Source of the DNA: Pseudomonas sp.
GTDB lineage: Bacteria > Pseudomonadota > Gammaproteobacteria > Pseudomonadales > Pseudomonadaceae
Length of the DNA stretch: 6,811 nucleotides
Direction of reading: 5' to 3'
Assembly: GCA_026398835.1 (NCBI GenBank)
Contig: JAPLSD010000354.1
Span: forward strand, 1-6,811
Positions 1-6,811 of this stretch are shown piece by piece. Both the position numbers and the translations under genes were made by a program. Numbering within the stretch: position 1 is the first letter of the stretch; each line of letters opens with the position of its first letter. Under the pieces are notes generated by a model, which was given only the letters and a program-made list of their open reading frames with translations, was not told where the DNA came from and did not search any database.

Positions 1-1485
<1,485 letters not shown>

Positions 1486-1493
1486 TTGGATCA

Positions 1494-1518
1494 GGCGCCA
1501 GGTCTCTGACCAGGCGCC
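1494..1518 (+). promoter_or_regulatory. hairpin 1 in the leuS-lptE spacer
   Basis: Inverted repeat starting 8 nt after the leuS stop. GGCGCC (1494-1499) pairs with GGCGCC (1513-1518), then an A-A mismatch, then GGTC (1501-1504) pairs with GACC (1508-1511) around a TCT loop. It is GC-rich and stable, but no T-run follows, so it is not a classical intrinsic terminator. Possible roles are 3'-end protection or processing of leuS mRNA, or partial attenuation before lptE. The structure is seen in the sequence; the role is inference. Confidence 0.5.
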
Positions 1519-1532
1519 GAACAAAACCTCCG

Positions 1533-1550
1533 GGGCCGCACAGTCGGCCC
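1533..1550 (+). promoter_or_regulatory. hairpin 2 in the leuS-lptE spacer
   Basis: Perfect 6-bp GC stem, GGGCCG (1533-1538) with CGGCCC (1545-1550), around a 6-nt CACAGT loop. It ends 10 nt before the lptE ribosome binding site. No T-tract follows. With the hairpin at 1494-1518 it makes a tandem pair filling much of the 90-nt spacer. It could set the 5' end or the translation level of an lptE transcript; that role is inferred only. Confidence 0.4.
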
Positions 1551-1560
1551 ACATGGTTTC

Positions 1561-1568
1561 AAGGGGAG
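1561..1568 (+). promoter_or_regulatory. ribosome binding site of lptE
   Basis: AAGGGGAG ends 7 nt before the ATG at 1576. It is a strong purine-rich Shine-Dalgarno at good spacing, and it supports that ATG as the lptE start. It contrasts with the next gene, holA, which has none. Confidence 0.75.
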
Positions 1569-1575
1569 CATCAAG

Positions 1576-2181
1576 ATGATCAAACGCAATCTGCTGGTTA
1601 TGGGCCTCGCTGTACTGCTGAGCGCCTGCGGCTTCCAGCTGCGCGGTACCGGCACCAACGAGCTCGCTATCAAAGAGCTCGACTTGAGTGCCCGCGACGC
1701 CTACGGCGAGACCGTTGTGCTGATGCGCCAGGTGCTGGAAAGCAGTGGCGTCAAAGTCTACGTCGGCGCGCCTTACAAGCTGGTGCTCACCAATGAGCAG
1801 GAAAACCAGCGTACCCTCAGTTACGTCGGTGGCAACAAATCGGCTGAGTATGAGCTGACCAACGTACTGAACTATGAAATCGTGGGCCACAACAGCCTTT
1901 CTCTGCTCAATGACAAACTCCAGGTGCAGAAGGTCTACATGCACGACGGCAACAACCTGACAGGTTCCGATCTGGAAGCAGAGCAGGCTCGCAAAGAAAT
2001 GCGCCGTGACCTCGTGCAACGCATGATGCTGCGTCTGCAACAGCTGAGCCCGGCACAGCTGGATCAACTGCAGCAAACCGCTGATGCCAGGGCCAAGGCC
2101 GAAGCCGACGCACTGGACGCAGCACAAAAGGCCGAAGCGCAGACGCCTCGCCAATCGCCTTTGCAGCTACAGAACCAGTAA
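1576..2181 (+). CDS. lptE: LPS-assembly lipoprotein LptE
   Basis: LptE (formerly RlpB) is the outer-membrane lipoprotein that plugs the LptD barrel and with it inserts lipopolysaccharide into the outer leaflet. The product is 201 residues, close to the usual 190-200. It opens with a lipoprotein signal peptide (MIKRN, a hydrophobic stretch, lipobox LSAC with lipidated Cys18). The residue after Cys is Gly, not the Asp that retains lipoproteins in the inner membrane. GFQLRGTG directly after the Cys is a hallmark of the family. The globular LptE fold occupies about residues 25-155. The last roughly 45 residues are Ala/Gln/Lys-rich and probably form a helical or disordered tail. Start chosen from the strong Shine-Dalgarno and the complete signal peptide. 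leuS ends 90 nt upstream and holA begins 39 nt downstream, a common Pseudomonas arrangement. Confidence 0.96.
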   Translation: MIKRNLLVMGLAVLLSACGFQLRGTGTNELAIKELDLSARDAYGETVVLMRQVLESSGVKVYVGAPYKLVLTNEQENQRTLSYVGGNKSAEYELTNVLNYEIVGHNSLSLLNDKLQVQKVYMHDGNNLTGSDLEAEQARKEMRRDLVQRMMLRLQQLSPAQLDQLQQTADARAKAEADALDAAQKAEAQTPRQSPLQLQNQ

Positions 2182-2186
2182 GCCTT

Positions 2187-2220
2187 ACGGGGCGCTCAAG
2201 CGCCCCGTTCGCCTCTTCTT
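2187..2220 (+). terminator. terminator-like hairpin between lptE and holA
   Basis: Perfect 9-bp stem, ACGGGGCGC (2187-2195) with GCGCCCCGT (2200-2208), around a TCAA tetraloop, beginning 5 nt after the lptE stop. A pyrimidine-rich tail (TTCGCCTCTTCTT) runs to the holA start codon at 2221. The stem is as strong as an intrinsic terminator, but the tail is a mixed C/T tract rather than a run of T. Partial termination or attenuation within the operon is therefore more likely than full termination. Confidence 0.55.
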
Positions 2221-3258
2221 ATGAAACTCGCCCCCGCCCAACTCGCCAAACATCTGCAAGGCAACCTTGCGCCTGTGTACGTCATCAGTGGCGACGACCC
2301 GTTGCTGTGCCAGGAAGCTGCCGATGCCATCCGCTCTGCTGCCCGCCAGCAAGGCTTCGATGAGCGCCAAGTGTTCAGCGCCGACGCCAGCTTCGATTGG
2401 GGGACACTGCTGCAAGCCGGTGCCAGCATGTCGTTGTTCGCCGAAAAGCGCTTACTGGAACTGCGCCTGCCCTCGGGCAAGCCCGGTGACAAAGGTGCGG
2501 CGGCGTTCATCGAATACTGCTCACGTCCTGCCGAAGATACTCTGCTGCTGATCAGCCTGCCCAAGCTCGACGGCAGCGCCCAGAAAACCAAGTGGGGCAA
2601 AGCACTGATCGAAGGTCAGCAGACCCAGTTCGTGCAAATCTGGCCGGTGGATGCCAACCAGTTGCCCCAATGGATTCGTCAGCGCTTGTCTCAGGCCGGC
2701 CTTTCAGCCAGCCAGGACGCCGTCGAACTGATTGCGGCACGCGTGGAAGGCAACCTGCTGGCAGCGGCTCAGGAAATTGAAAAGCTCAAACTGATGGCCG
2801 AAGGTGGTCAGATCACGGTCGACACGGTGCAAGCCGCGGTCGCCGACAGTGCGCGCTTCGACGTCTTCGGGCTGGTAGATGCGATTCTCAACGGCGAAGC
2901 CGCCCACGCCCTGCGCATGCTCGAAGGCCTGCGTGGCGAAGGCGTCGAACCGCCGGTGATTCTCTGGGCGCTGGCCCGGGAGCTGCGTCTGCTGGCCAAC
3001 CTGTCACTGCAATACAGCCAGGGCATACCGCTGGACAAAGCCTTCAGCCTGGCGCGCCCGCCGGTCTGGGACAAACGCAAACCGCTGATGAGCAAAGCCC
3101 TGCAACGCCACTCAGCCCAGCGCTGGGGACAACTGCTGCTCGATGCCCAGCGTATCGATGCACAGATCAAAGGCCAGGCAGCGGGTTCGCCGTGGAGCAG
3201 CCTTAGCCGCTTGTCGCTGTTGATGGCTGGGCAGCGGTTGGCATTACCGGCGGAGTAA
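2221..3258 (+). CDS. holA: DNA polymerase III subunit delta
   Basis: Delta is the clamp-loader subunit that opens the beta sliding clamp so it can be placed on primed DNA during replication. The product is 345 residues, against 343 in E. coli. The N-terminal domain starts MKLAPAQLAKHLQG and continues APVYVISGDDPLL, where the P-loop position is degenerate as expected for this non-ATPase subunit. Leu72-Phe73 in SMSLFAEKR matches the clamp-binding Leu-Phe pair of E. coli delta. The middle contains EGNLLAAAQEIEKLKL and the conserved ARFDVFGLVDAIL. The C-terminal collar domain covers about residues 215-340. The ATG at 2221 is kept because MKL-PAQLAKHL is the family N terminus, although no Shine-Dalgarno precedes it. 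The gene follows lptE by 39 nt with a hairpin in between, and arfA lies 105 nt downstream. Confidence 0.96.
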   Translation: MKLAPAQLAKHLQGNLAPVYVISGDDPLLCQEAADAIRSAARQQGFDERQVFSADASFDWGTLLQAGASMSLFAEKRLLELRLPSGKPGDKGAAAFIEYCSRPAEDTLLLISLPKLDGSAQKTKWGKALIEGQQTQFVQIWPVDANQLPQWIRQRLSQAGLSASQDAVELIAARVEGNLLAAAQEIEKLKLMAEGGQITVDTVQAAVADSARFDVFGLVDAILNGEAAHALRMLEGLRGEGVEPPVILWALARELRLLANLSLQYSQGIPLDKAFSLARPPVWDKRKPLMSKALQRHSAQRWGQLLLDAQRIDAQIKGQAAGSPWSSLSRLSLLMAGQRLALPAE

Positions 3259-3363
3259 GCGGAAATTGTGGCGAATGCTCCTACACACTGCAGGGGCTGG
3301 ACAGAATCCCCACCCTGCCCGATGATCTGCACCGCAATACCCACCCACAAACGAGATCTCATT

Positions 3364-3528
3364 ATGAGCAATAAGCCATCCAGGCATGGCCCCAACAAGG
3401 CCAAATCCATCATCGCCCAGCCATTGTTCCGCAGCCGTCAGGAACGAGCCGGCAAGGGCAAAGGCAGCTACCGCCGCGAAGCCTTCCAGTCTAAAAGCTG
3501 GGAGGCTTCTTACTTTCTGGTCGCCTGA
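3364..3528 (+). CDS. arfA: alternative ribosome-rescue factor ArfA
   Basis: ArfA rescues ribosomes stalled on mRNAs lacking a stop codon. It binds the empty mRNA channel and recruits release factor RF2, as a backup for tmRNA trans-translation. This small gene gives 54 residues. The N terminus is basic ([14 protein letters not shown]), followed by AQPLFRSR and the diagnostic KGKGSYRR (residues 31-38), then a short hydrophobic end (WEASYFLVA). E. coli ArfA is about 72 residues with the same DPLFRxR...KGKGSY core. The open frame reaches back to 3268, but the ATG at 3364 fits the family start and has a weak GAGA 7 nt upstream. A hairpin lies inside the last third of the coding region (separate entry), consistent with the known production of ArfA from truncated, stopless mRNA. 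It probably has its own transcript between holA and the transglycosylase gene. Confidence 0.93.
   Translation: MSNKPSRHGPNKAKSIIAQPLFRSRQERAGKGKGSYRREAFQSKSWEASYFLVA
3478..3516 (+). terminator. intragenic hairpin/terminator inside arfA
   Basis: The stem pairs 3478-3489 (GAAGCCTTCCAG) with 3498-3509 (CTGGGAGGCTTC): 12 bp including one T-G wobble, with an 8-nt loop TCTAAAAG. A T-rich stretch TTACTTT follows to 3516. The hairpin spans codons 39-49 and lies wholly before the arfA stop at 3526-3528. In E. coli and some other bacteria arfA carries such an internal structure, acting as a terminator or RNase III site, so most arfA mRNA is stopless. Its product is then tagged and degraded by tmRNA unless trans-translation fails. 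The structure is seen; the mechanism is transferred from known arfA genes. Confidence 0.8.
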
Positions 3529-3589
3529 AAGCAGAGAATCCGCTGACATGGTAAGGTCGGCACCTGATTCATATTCTCTGGACCCGTGC

Positions 3590-4912
3590 ATGCCCTTTTG
3601 TATTTCCCGTCGTAGGCACTTACGCCAACTGATCGCTGCCTCCAGCCTTATTCTGTTAGTCGCCTGCGCGGAAAAACCTACCGCCGCCGACGCCCAACCG
3701 CTCCAGACCATGCCCACCGTGCCCGCCCCGGCCGTTGCCCCCCCTGTGGTCCCGACCGGCGACAACCTGGACATCCAACCGACGCAGACTTTCGCCGAAT
3801 GGCTGGCCGCCTTTCGCAAAGACGCACTGGCTGCGGGCATCAACCCAGAGCTTTTCGACCGTGTGTTTGCCAATGTCACACCGGACATGAGCGTGATTCG
3901 CGCCGACCGCAGCCAACCTGAGTTTACCCGGCCAGTATGGGAATACCTCGACGGTGCCCTGTCCGCCATGCGTGTACGCAAGGGCCAAGGGCTGCTCTAC
4001 CAATATGCCGATATCCTGCAAAGCATCGAACAGCGTTATGGCGTTGATCGCCAGGCGCTGGTAGCGGTTTGGGGCATGGAAAGTAACTTCGGCAGTTTCC
4101 AGGGCGACAAATCAGTCATTCGGTCGCTGGCGACCCTGGCCTATGAAGGTCGGCGTCCGGACTTTGCCCATAGTCAATTGCTGGCCGCGCTGCAGATTCT
4201 CCAGCATGGCGATATCGAGCCCGAGAAGATGCTCGGCTCCTGGGCGGGTGCCATGGGGCAAACCCAGTTCATCCCGACCACCTACCTCACCCACGCGGTC
4301 GACTTCGACGGTGATGGTCGACGAGATATCTGGGGCAGCCCCGCCGACGCCTTGGCCTCGACAGCGCACTATCTGCAAAGCTCCGGCTGGCAGAAGGGGC
4401 AGCCTTGGGGGTTCGAGGTGCAACTGGCGGACGGTTTCGACTATGCACTGGCCGATGGCTCAATCCGCAAGACTGTTGCCGAGTGGCTGCAGCTAGGCCT
4501 CAAACTGCCCAACGGTGCTAGCGTGCCGGCCGGCTCCGAACAACTGTCCGCGGCCCTGTTGCTGCCAGCCGGTTATCGCGGCCCGGCGTTCCTGGTCCTC
4601 GACAACTTCCGCGCCATTCTCAAGTACAACAACTCGTCGTCCTATGCCCTGGCCGTGAGCCTGTTGTCCGAGCGCTTTAAAGGTACCGGCCTGATCAGTG
4701 GTGAATGGCCGAAAGATGACCTGCCGTTAAGTCGCTCCGAGCGGATTGAGCTGCAAAACCTGCTGAGTGCCAGCAGCTACGACACGGGTACTGCCGACGG
4801 TATTATCGGCGCCAATACTCGTAAGGCGATTCGCACCGCACAGCAATATTTTGGCTGGCCGGCGGATGGCTATCCGACGCATAAGCTGTTGGAGAGTTTG
4901 CGTAACCGCTAA
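3590..4912 (+). CDS. lytic murein transglycosylase, MltB/SltB type (GH103), lipoprotein with C-terminal peptidoglycan-binding domain
   Basis: Cleaves the MurNAc-GlcNAc bond of peptidoglycan, leaving 1,6-anhydroMurNAc, probably from the inner face of the outer membrane. From the ATG at 3590 it is 440 residues. A lipoprotein signal has RRRHLR, a hydrophobic core, and lipobox LVAC with Cys26. A Pro/Ala-rich linker runs to about residue 62. The GH103 catalytic domain covers about 65-370, with catalytic Glu164 in [19 protein letters not shown] (220-230), and an EF-hand-like DFDGDGRRD (238-246) like the calcium loop of E. coli Slt35. A PG_binding_1 domain covers about 378-437 ([12 protein letters not shown]). 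The frame stays open upstream to 3386 inside arfA, but only the 3590 start gives a clean signal peptide. A weak TGGA lies 7 nt upstream. Architecture and position after holA match what I remember as SltB3 of P. aeruginosa; that paralog name is inferred, so no symbol is given. Confidence 0.93.
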   Translation: MPFCISRRRHLRQLIAASSLILLVACAEKPTAADAQPLQTMPTVPAPAVAPPVVPTGDNLDIQPTQTFAEWLAAFRKDALAAGINPELFDRVFANVTPDMSVIRADRSQPEFTRPVWEYLDGALSAMRVRKGQGLLYQYADILQSIEQRYGVDRQALVAVWGMESNFGSFQGDKSVIRSLATLAYEGRRPDFAHSQLLAALQILQHGDIEPEKMLGSWAGAMGQTQFIPTTYLTHAVDFDGDGRRDIWGSPADALASTAHYLQSSGWQKGQPWGFEVQLADGFDYALADGSIRKTVAEWLQLGLKLPNGASVPAGSEQLSAALLLPAGYRGPAFLVLDNFRAILKYNNSSSYALAVSLLSERFKGTGLISGEWPKDDLPLSRSERIELQNLLSASSYDTGTADGIIGANTRKAIRTAQQYFGWPADGYPTHKLLESLRNR

Positions 4913-4918
4913 GGCTAT

Positions 4919-4950
4919 GATCGCTCCCACGCTCCCGCATCGGAGCGATC
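4919..4950. terminator. hairpin at the convergent junction
   Basis: Perfect 9-bp inverted repeat, GATCGCTCC (4919-4927) with GGAGCGATC (4942-4950), around a 14-nt loop. It fills the 40-nt gap between the transglycosylase stop (4912) and the ldcA stop on the other strand (4953). Being symmetric, it could serve both strands. Neither side has a T-run, so as an intrinsic terminator it is weak. The TCGCTCCCACGCTCCC wording resembles a short repeat common between genes in Pseudomonas genomes (recognised from memory). Confidence 0.55.
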
Positions 4951-4952
4951 TG

Positions 4953-5900
4953 CTACCTGATCACCACATCCTGCTCCAGCACAAGCTCTTGAGCCTCTGC
5001 ATCCAGCCTGACCATCGCCCCCATCGGCAGGGTCAGGTTCGGGTCGCAGTGCCCGCTGCGCCAGCCGGCGAGAACCGGAATCTGTAGCGGCTCGAAGGTT
5101 TGCTTGAGCAACACCGCCAGCGCCTGCTCATCCACCCCCGCAATGTCCCCCACCAAGACCCCACAGAGCTTGCTCAGCTTGCCGGCCAGCCTTAGGTGGG
5201 TCAGTAGCCGGTCAATGCGGTAAAGCGGCTCGTTGATGTCCTCAAGGAACAGAATGATGCCGTCAGCATCGATCTCGTATGGCGTGCCCAAGGTGCCGGC
5301 AATCAGCGAGAGATTGCCTCCCAGCAGGCGGCCGCGCGCGATGCCCGGCGCGATAGTGGTCAATGGAAAAGCCTGCGGGTGGCTCAGCACGCTCCCGGAC
5401 TGTAACTCTCCTCTGAGCATGCTGAGCAACGAGGATTCTGTAGGCTGCTGTTTGTCGCCCAGCAGATCGGCGTTGAGCATCGGACCATGGAAGGTCACAA
5501 AGCCTGCATAACGACTGATCGCCAGGTGCAACGCCGTGATATCGCTGTAACCCACCAAGGGCTTTGCGTTGCAGCGCAGCAGGTCGAAATCGATCCGGTC
5601 CAGCAAGCGCGGGCTTCCGTAACCACCACGCAGGCATAGGATCGCGTCGATGCTGCTGTCAGCAAACGCCGCGTGCAGGTCGTTCAGCCGAACGTCATCG
5701 CTTCCGGCAAGGTAGCCGTCTTTCTGTTCAACGCCGGGAAAGATACGCAGTGTGTAACCCCTGGCCTGCATCCATTGAGCAGCCTTCCCGGTGTCCAGCG
5801 CCGCCGGACCTGCTGGCGCGATCAAGCCGATCACTCCGTTGGATGGCAATGCGGGCACTGGCACGTGAGCGCAGGTCTTATCTGTTGATCGAATCGTCAT
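4953..5900 (-). CDS. ldcA: LD-carboxypeptidase, peptidase family S66 (LdcA-like)
   Basis: S66 LD-carboxypeptidases are cytoplasmic serine peptidases that remove the terminal D-Ala from tetrapeptides released from peptidoglycan, so the tripeptide can be recycled. The product is 315 residues, normal for the family, with no signal peptide. The N-terminal half has VIGLIAPAGP, the CLRGGYGSPRLLD strand-turn, and nucleophile Ser119 in GYSDITALH, followed by FHGPM. The C-terminal half has GRLLGGNLSLIAGTLGTPYE, then Glu220 in LFLEDINEPLYRIDR and His284 in SGHCDPNLTLPMG. Ser-Glu-His is the complete catalytic set. The start at 5900 has a good Shine-Dalgarno 8 nt upstream. It converges on the transglycosylase gene. 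The wording differs from the P. aeruginosa LdcA (PA5198) I remember, so this may be a paralog. An MccF-like specificity for peptidyl-nucleotides is less likely but cannot be excluded. Confidence 0.92.
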   Translation of the reverse strand: MTIRSTDKTCAHVPVPALPSNGVIGLIAPAGPAALDTGKAAQWMQARGYTLRIFPGVEQKDGYLAGSDDVRLNDLHAAFADSSIDAILCLRGGYGSPRLLDRIDFDLLRCNAKPLVGYSDITALHLAISRYAGFVTFHGPMLNADLLGDKQQPTESSLLSMLRGELQSGSVLSHPQAFPLTTIAPGIARGRLLGGNLSLIAGTLGTPYEIDADGIILFLEDINEPLYRIDRLLTHLRLAGKLSKLCGVLVGDIAGVDEQALAVLLKQTFEPLQIPVLAGWRSGHCDPNLTLPMGAMVRLDAEAQELVLEQDVVIR

Positions 5901-5908
5901 CCATGGTT

Positions 5909-5914
5909 CTCCCT
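5909..5914 (-). promoter_or_regulatory. ribosome binding site of ldcA
   Basis: On the minus strand AGGGAG ends 8 nt before the ldcA ATG (5900-5898), supporting that start. The 8-nt spacer itself contains another ATG (5904-5902) in a different frame, which opens a nine-codon reading frame overlapping the ldcA start. Confidence 0.65.
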
Positions 5915-6033
5915 GCGTGAATTCTTCAACGCACAGTAGACACGAAAGCTTGCAAATAGAAGGGGGGGGCGAACAGTCACAGGACGTGAAGGAAAAGGTG
6001 CTGAGTTCAGTAGCGCGCTGTTTTGCACCGCTG
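5915..6033. other. ldcA-lipA spacer, with a G8 run
   Basis: Non-coding gap upstream of ldcA and downstream of the lipA terminator, both genes reading on the minus strand. It must hold the ldcA promoter if lipA transcripts stop at their terminator, but no convincing -35/-10 pair is visible. The best minus-strand candidate is CTGTGA and TCTATT about 16 nt apart, which is weak. A run of eight G (5962-5969, C8 on the ldcA strand) lies between those elements. A 62-codon plus-strand frame starting with GTG covers most of the gap but has no family resemblance or Shine-Dalgarno and is not called as a gene. Confidence 0.5.
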
Positions 6034-6075
6034 AAAAACCAAACCGCCCGCAGGAATGAAGATTCCTGCGGGCGG
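6034..6075 (-). terminator. intrinsic terminator of lipA
   Basis: Perfect 14-bp stem (6044-6057 with 6062-6075) closed by a 4-nt loop, with GC-rich base CCGCCCGCAGG. It lies 7 nt past the lipA stop. Read on the minus strand, the stem is followed by TTTGGTTTTTC, a proper U-rich tail. The plus strand lacks a T-run after the stem, so the signal is directional and serves lipA. Confidence 0.92.
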
Positions 6076-6082
6076 GTCTGGA

Positions 6083-6811
6083 TCAGGACATCAAGCTGGC
6101 TTTAACCAGTTTTGCCTGTTCGTCAGCGTGGTACGAAGAACGCACCAGCGGACCGGATGCAACGTTTTTGAAGCCCATTTTGTAGCCTTCTTCGGCGAAC
6201 CAGGCGAACACGTCCGGGTGCACGAAGCGCTGTACCGGCAAGTGGCTACGCGACGGCTGCAGGTACTGGCCGAGGGTCAGCATATCGATGTCGTGTTCGC
6301 GCATGCGCTTCATGACTTCGATGACCTCTTCGTCCGTCTCGCCCAGGCCGAGCATCAGACCGGATTTGGTCGGAATATGCGGCATCATTTGCTTGAACTT
6401 CTGCAGCAACGTCAGCGACCACTGGTAATCCGAACCCGGACGCGCAGCCTTGTACAGGCGCGGCACGGTTTCCAGATTGTGGTTGAACACATCCGGCGGC
6501 TCGGCAGCAGTGATTTCCAGCGCCACGTCCATCCGGCCACGGTAGTCCGGGACCAGAGTTTCGAGCTGCACATTCGGCGACAGCTTGCGGATCTCGCGGA
6601 TACAGTCGGCGAAGTGCTGGGCACCGCCGTCACGCAGGTCGTCACGGTCTACCGAGGTAATCACCACGTACTTGAGCTTCAGGTCAGCAATGGCGATGGC
6701 CAGGCTTTCTGGCTCGTTGACGTCCAGTGGCTTCGGCCGGCCGTGGCCGACGTCGCAGAACGGGCAGCGACGGGTACAGATATCACCCATGATCATGAAG
6801 GTCGCGGTGCC
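6083..6811 (-). CDS. lipA: lipoyl synthase LipA, C-terminal part (5' end outside window)
   Basis: Radical-SAM enzyme that inserts two sulfurs into protein-bound octanoyl groups, making the lipoyl cofactor of pyruvate and 2-oxoglutarate dehydrogenases and the glycine cleavage system. The visible part is 242 residues, about 70 percent of a typical 320-340. It enters at [10 protein letters not shown], so the ATG at 6796 is internal, not a start. The radical-SAM cluster motif CTRRCPFC (Cys12, 16, 19 of the fragment) is intact, followed by [50 protein letters not shown] and TLGQYLQPS. Near the end RSSYHAD carries the serine that ligates the auxiliary iron-sulfur cluster. The CX4CX5C motif for that cluster lies upstream, outside the window. 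Stop is TGA, then an intrinsic terminator. lipB usually lies upstream in this genus; not visible here. Confidence 0.98.
   Translation of the reverse strand, partial: GTATFMIMGDICTRRCPFCDVGHGRPKPLDVNEPESLAIAIADLKLKYVVITSVDRDDLRDGGAQHFADCIREIRKLSPNVQLETLVPDYRGRMDVALEITAAEPPDVFNHNLETVPRLYKAARPGSDYQWSLTLLQKFKQMMPHIPTKSGLMLGLGETDEEVIEVMKRMREHDIDMLTLGQYLQPSRSHLPVQRFVHPDVFAWFAEEGYKMGFKNVASGPLVRSSYHADEQAKLVKASLMS

Noticed and set aside
3259..3363. Possible degenerate REP-like half element (GCTCCTACAC near 3277) and a GCAGGG/CCCTGC inverted repeat (3290-3318) in the holA-arfA spacer
   Set aside because: The wording hints at a Pseudomonas REP remnant, but there is no partner arm. The 6-bp repeat has a 17-nt loop and no T-tract, so neither a REP nor a terminator can be supported.
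3268..3363. Longer arfA with 32 extra N-terminal codons from 3268
   Set aside because: The extension (starting MANAPTHCRGWTES) does not look like any ArfA N terminus, whereas [14 protein letters not shown] from 3364 does.
3543..3577. Possible sigma-70 promoter for the transglycosylase (CTGACA at 3543, TATTCT at 3572)
   Set aside because: The -35-like box is good, but the spacing to TATTCT is 23 nt. The correctly spaced hexamers are poor matches and would place the transcript start on top of the ribosome binding region.
3386..3589. A 68-codon N-terminal extension of the transglycosylase, overlapping arfA
   Set aside because: The frame is open, but the extension encodes out-of-frame arfA sequence and would bury the lipoprotein signal peptide. 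The ATG at 3590 gives a proper signal and lipobox. The ATG at 3548 would add 14 polar residues ahead of the signal and is also unlikely.
5917..6105. A 62-codon plus-strand frame in the ldcA-lipA spacer
   Set aside because: It runs through the lipA terminator and into the lipA coding region, starts with GTG without a Shine-Dalgarno, and resembles no known family.

Overview
This window is a chromosomal housekeeping segment from a Pseudomonas-type gammaproteobacterium, most likely outside P. aeruginosa (fluorescens, putida or syringae-like). That rests on the gene order leuS-lptE-holA-arfA-lytic transglycosylase next to lipA, on protein wording typical of the genus, and on moderately high GC with matching codon use throughout. 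I saw no insertion sequence, phage gene, CRISPR array, tRNA or rRNA, and no sign of horizontal transfer.

Layout. On the + strand, 1-1485 is the C-terminal part of leuS (leucyl-tRNA synthetase, cut by the window edge). A 90-nt spacer with two perfect hairpins leads to lptE (LPS-assembly lipoprotein). A strong 9-bp hairpin with a pyrimidine-rich tail then leads straight into holA (DNA polymerase III delta), which has no visible Shine-Dalgarno. After 105 nt comes arfA, a 54-codon ribosome-rescue factor whose last third encodes a terminator-like hairpin ahead of its own stop codon. Next is a 440-residue lipoprotein lytic transglycosylase of the MltB/SltB (GH103) type with a C-terminal peptidoglycan-binding domain. 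A hairpin separates it from two minus-strand genes: an S66 LD-carboxypeptidase (ldcA-like) and the C-terminal part of lipA (lipoyl synthase), which ends in a textbook intrinsic terminator.

How the genes relate. leuS, lptE and holA look like one mixed-function housekeeping operon (aminoacylation, outer-membrane LPS insertion, clamp loading). arfA is probably self-limited by its internal hairpin, so that it is made chiefly from non-stop mRNA when trans-translation fails. The convergent pair of transglycosylase (cutting glycan strands at the outer membrane) and LD-carboxypeptidase (trimming recycled muropeptides in the cytoplasm) are both peptidoglycan-turnover enzymes. lipA belongs to lipoate biosynthesis and is only a neighbour.

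No previously undescribed system is evident. The points most worth a second look are the nucleic-acid structures: the arfA internal hairpin, the hairpin with no Shine-Dalgarno at holA, the paired hairpins upstream of lptE, the alternative-pairing hairpin at the convergent junction, and a G8 run upstream of ldcA.
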